Positions 63,459-64,000 of a stretch of 64,000 bases of DNA are shown in pieces. How positions within the stretch are numbered: position 1 is the first letter of the stretch; each line of letters begins with the position of its first letter. A model generated the notes under the pieces. The model saw only the letters and a list, made by a program, of their open reading frames with translations. It did not search any database and was not told where the DNA came from. This stretch comes from Mesorhizobium loti R88b. Lineage in GTDB: Bacteria; Pseudomonadota; Alphaproteobacteria; Rhizobiales; Rhizobiaceae. The position numbers and the translations under genes were made by a program. The DNA is taken from assembly GCF_013170845.1 (NCBI RefSeq), contig NZ_CP033367.1, positions 1,178,001-1,242,000 of the forward strand. Reading direction: 5' to 3'.

Positions 63459-63627
63459 AACCAATTGCTCCAATAGCTGTGGAAAGAACCGGGCTGCGCC
63501 TCACAAGGCGCGACCCGCCTTGTCTTTGGGGCCTTCGGCTGGCAGTTTCCGGACTGACCCCTCAAAAGGCGTCTTCTCTGTCAGGGCCTATCGGTCCTGG
63601 CTGGCCGCACGCTGTCTTGGACTGCCA

Positions 63628-64000
63628 ATGCCTTTTTCGATTGCCACCTGGAACATCAACTCCGTCCGCCTGCGCATGCCGATCGTCGAGCGCCTGTTGG
63701 ATGAGTACGCCCCCGATGTGCTCTGCCTGCAGGAAACGAAAGTTCCCGATGAGCTGTTTCCCGAAAAGGCGTTCCGCAGGCTCGGCTACCAGCACATCGC
63801 CTTTCATGGCCAGAAGGGCTATCACGGCGTGGCGACGGTTGCGCGGCGGCCGATTGAGCTGGTCGAAAAGCGCCGCTTCTGCGAGATCGAGGACAGCCGG
63901 CATCTGTCGGTGACGGTGCAGGCCGGCGGCAAGACGATCCTCGTCCACAATTTCTACGTTCCGGCGGGTGGTGACGAACCCAATCCCGAGATCAGCAAGA
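63628..64000 (+). CDS. xthA: Exodeoxyribonuclease III (partial, runs past the window)
   Basis: The first 124 residues of a class II AP endonuclease/3' exonuclease. A-T-W-N-I-N-S-V-R-L-R and L-C-L-Q-E-T-K hold the metal-binding Asn and Glu, and G-Y-H-G-V-A-T follows. The exonuclease III length is about 260, so the rest is beyond 64000. Confidence 0.95.
   Translation, partial: MPFSIATWNINSVRLRMPIVERLLDEYAPDVLCLQETKVPDELFPEKAFRRLGYQHIAFHGQKGYHGVATVARRPIELVEKRRFCEIEDSRHLSVTVQAGGKTILVHNFYVPAGGDEPNPEISK

Overview
The window reads as a piece of the main chromosome of a high-GC alphaproteobacterium of the order Hyphomicrobiales (Rhizobiales), most likely Mesorhizobium or a close relative. This rests on gene order and protein families: mdh-sucC..sucD-sucA-sucB..lpdA in one block, dapF-mtaB-ftsY-yciB in one run, rimM-trmD-rplS..leuC, sdhCDAB, glnK-amtB-ftsK-lolA-xthA, and an Omp19-type lipoprotein that looks very like the Brucella protein. 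The genus is inferred from family knowledge, not from a search.

Layout. 1-3160: end of a ceramidase-like membrane gene, a short tandem and inverted repeat block, and acnA on the minus strand. 3446-5697: cytochrome c maturation genes ccmA, ccmB, ccmD and ccmG, with no ccmC in its usual place. 5893-9588: small metabolic genes (DUF1127, SMP-30 lactonase, tautomerase, FMN reductase, PNPOx-like protein, YciB). 9634-13715: ftsY, mtaB and dapF, minus strand. 13837-17843: small membrane and secreted proteins, an MBL hydrolase, an Omp19-like lipoprotein and zapE. 18203-30656: TCA block mdh, sucC, [cupin, DUF1579, vapBC], sucD, sucA, sucB, [two orphan genes, SDR], lpdA. 30739-33301: an Ala-Pro repeat protein, a TraB/GumN protein and xerC. 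33424-36315: rimM, trmD, a TSUP permease and rplS. 36472-41798: ohr/ohrR with a clear operator, part of an amino-acid ABC transporter, a methyltransferase and leuC. 41962-45482: two tandem membrane GGDEF proteins and two small exported proteins. 45727-49602: sdhCDAB with a DUF3052 gene between sdhA and sdhB. 49668-57209: nucleotidyltransferase, OpgB-like phosphoglycerol transferase, YceH, OsmC, YCII and UbiH-like proteins, tesB. 57427-64000: glnK-amtB, ftsK, a LolA-like protein and the start of xthA.

How it works together. Aconitase, malate dehydrogenase, succinyl-CoA synthetase, 2-oxoglutarate dehydrogenase (E1, E2, E3) and succinate dehydrogenase make this a TCA-cycle region. Ccm proteins serve the respiratory chain, and glnK-amtB links nitrogen status to ammonium uptake through a candidate sigma-54 promoter.

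Unusual points. Most of the window is ordinary core genome. I see no CRISPR array, prophage, complete insertion sequence, rRNA or tRNA. The parts worth a second look are palindromic repeat elements that have become part of genes (in frame inside ftsY; providing the end of ccmA and the ribosome binding site of ccmB), the absence of ccmC, a vapBC toxin-antitoxin module between sucC and sucD, a DUF3052 gene overlapping sdhB, a MITE-like inverted-repeat element at 7278-7420, and several clean palindromic operators.
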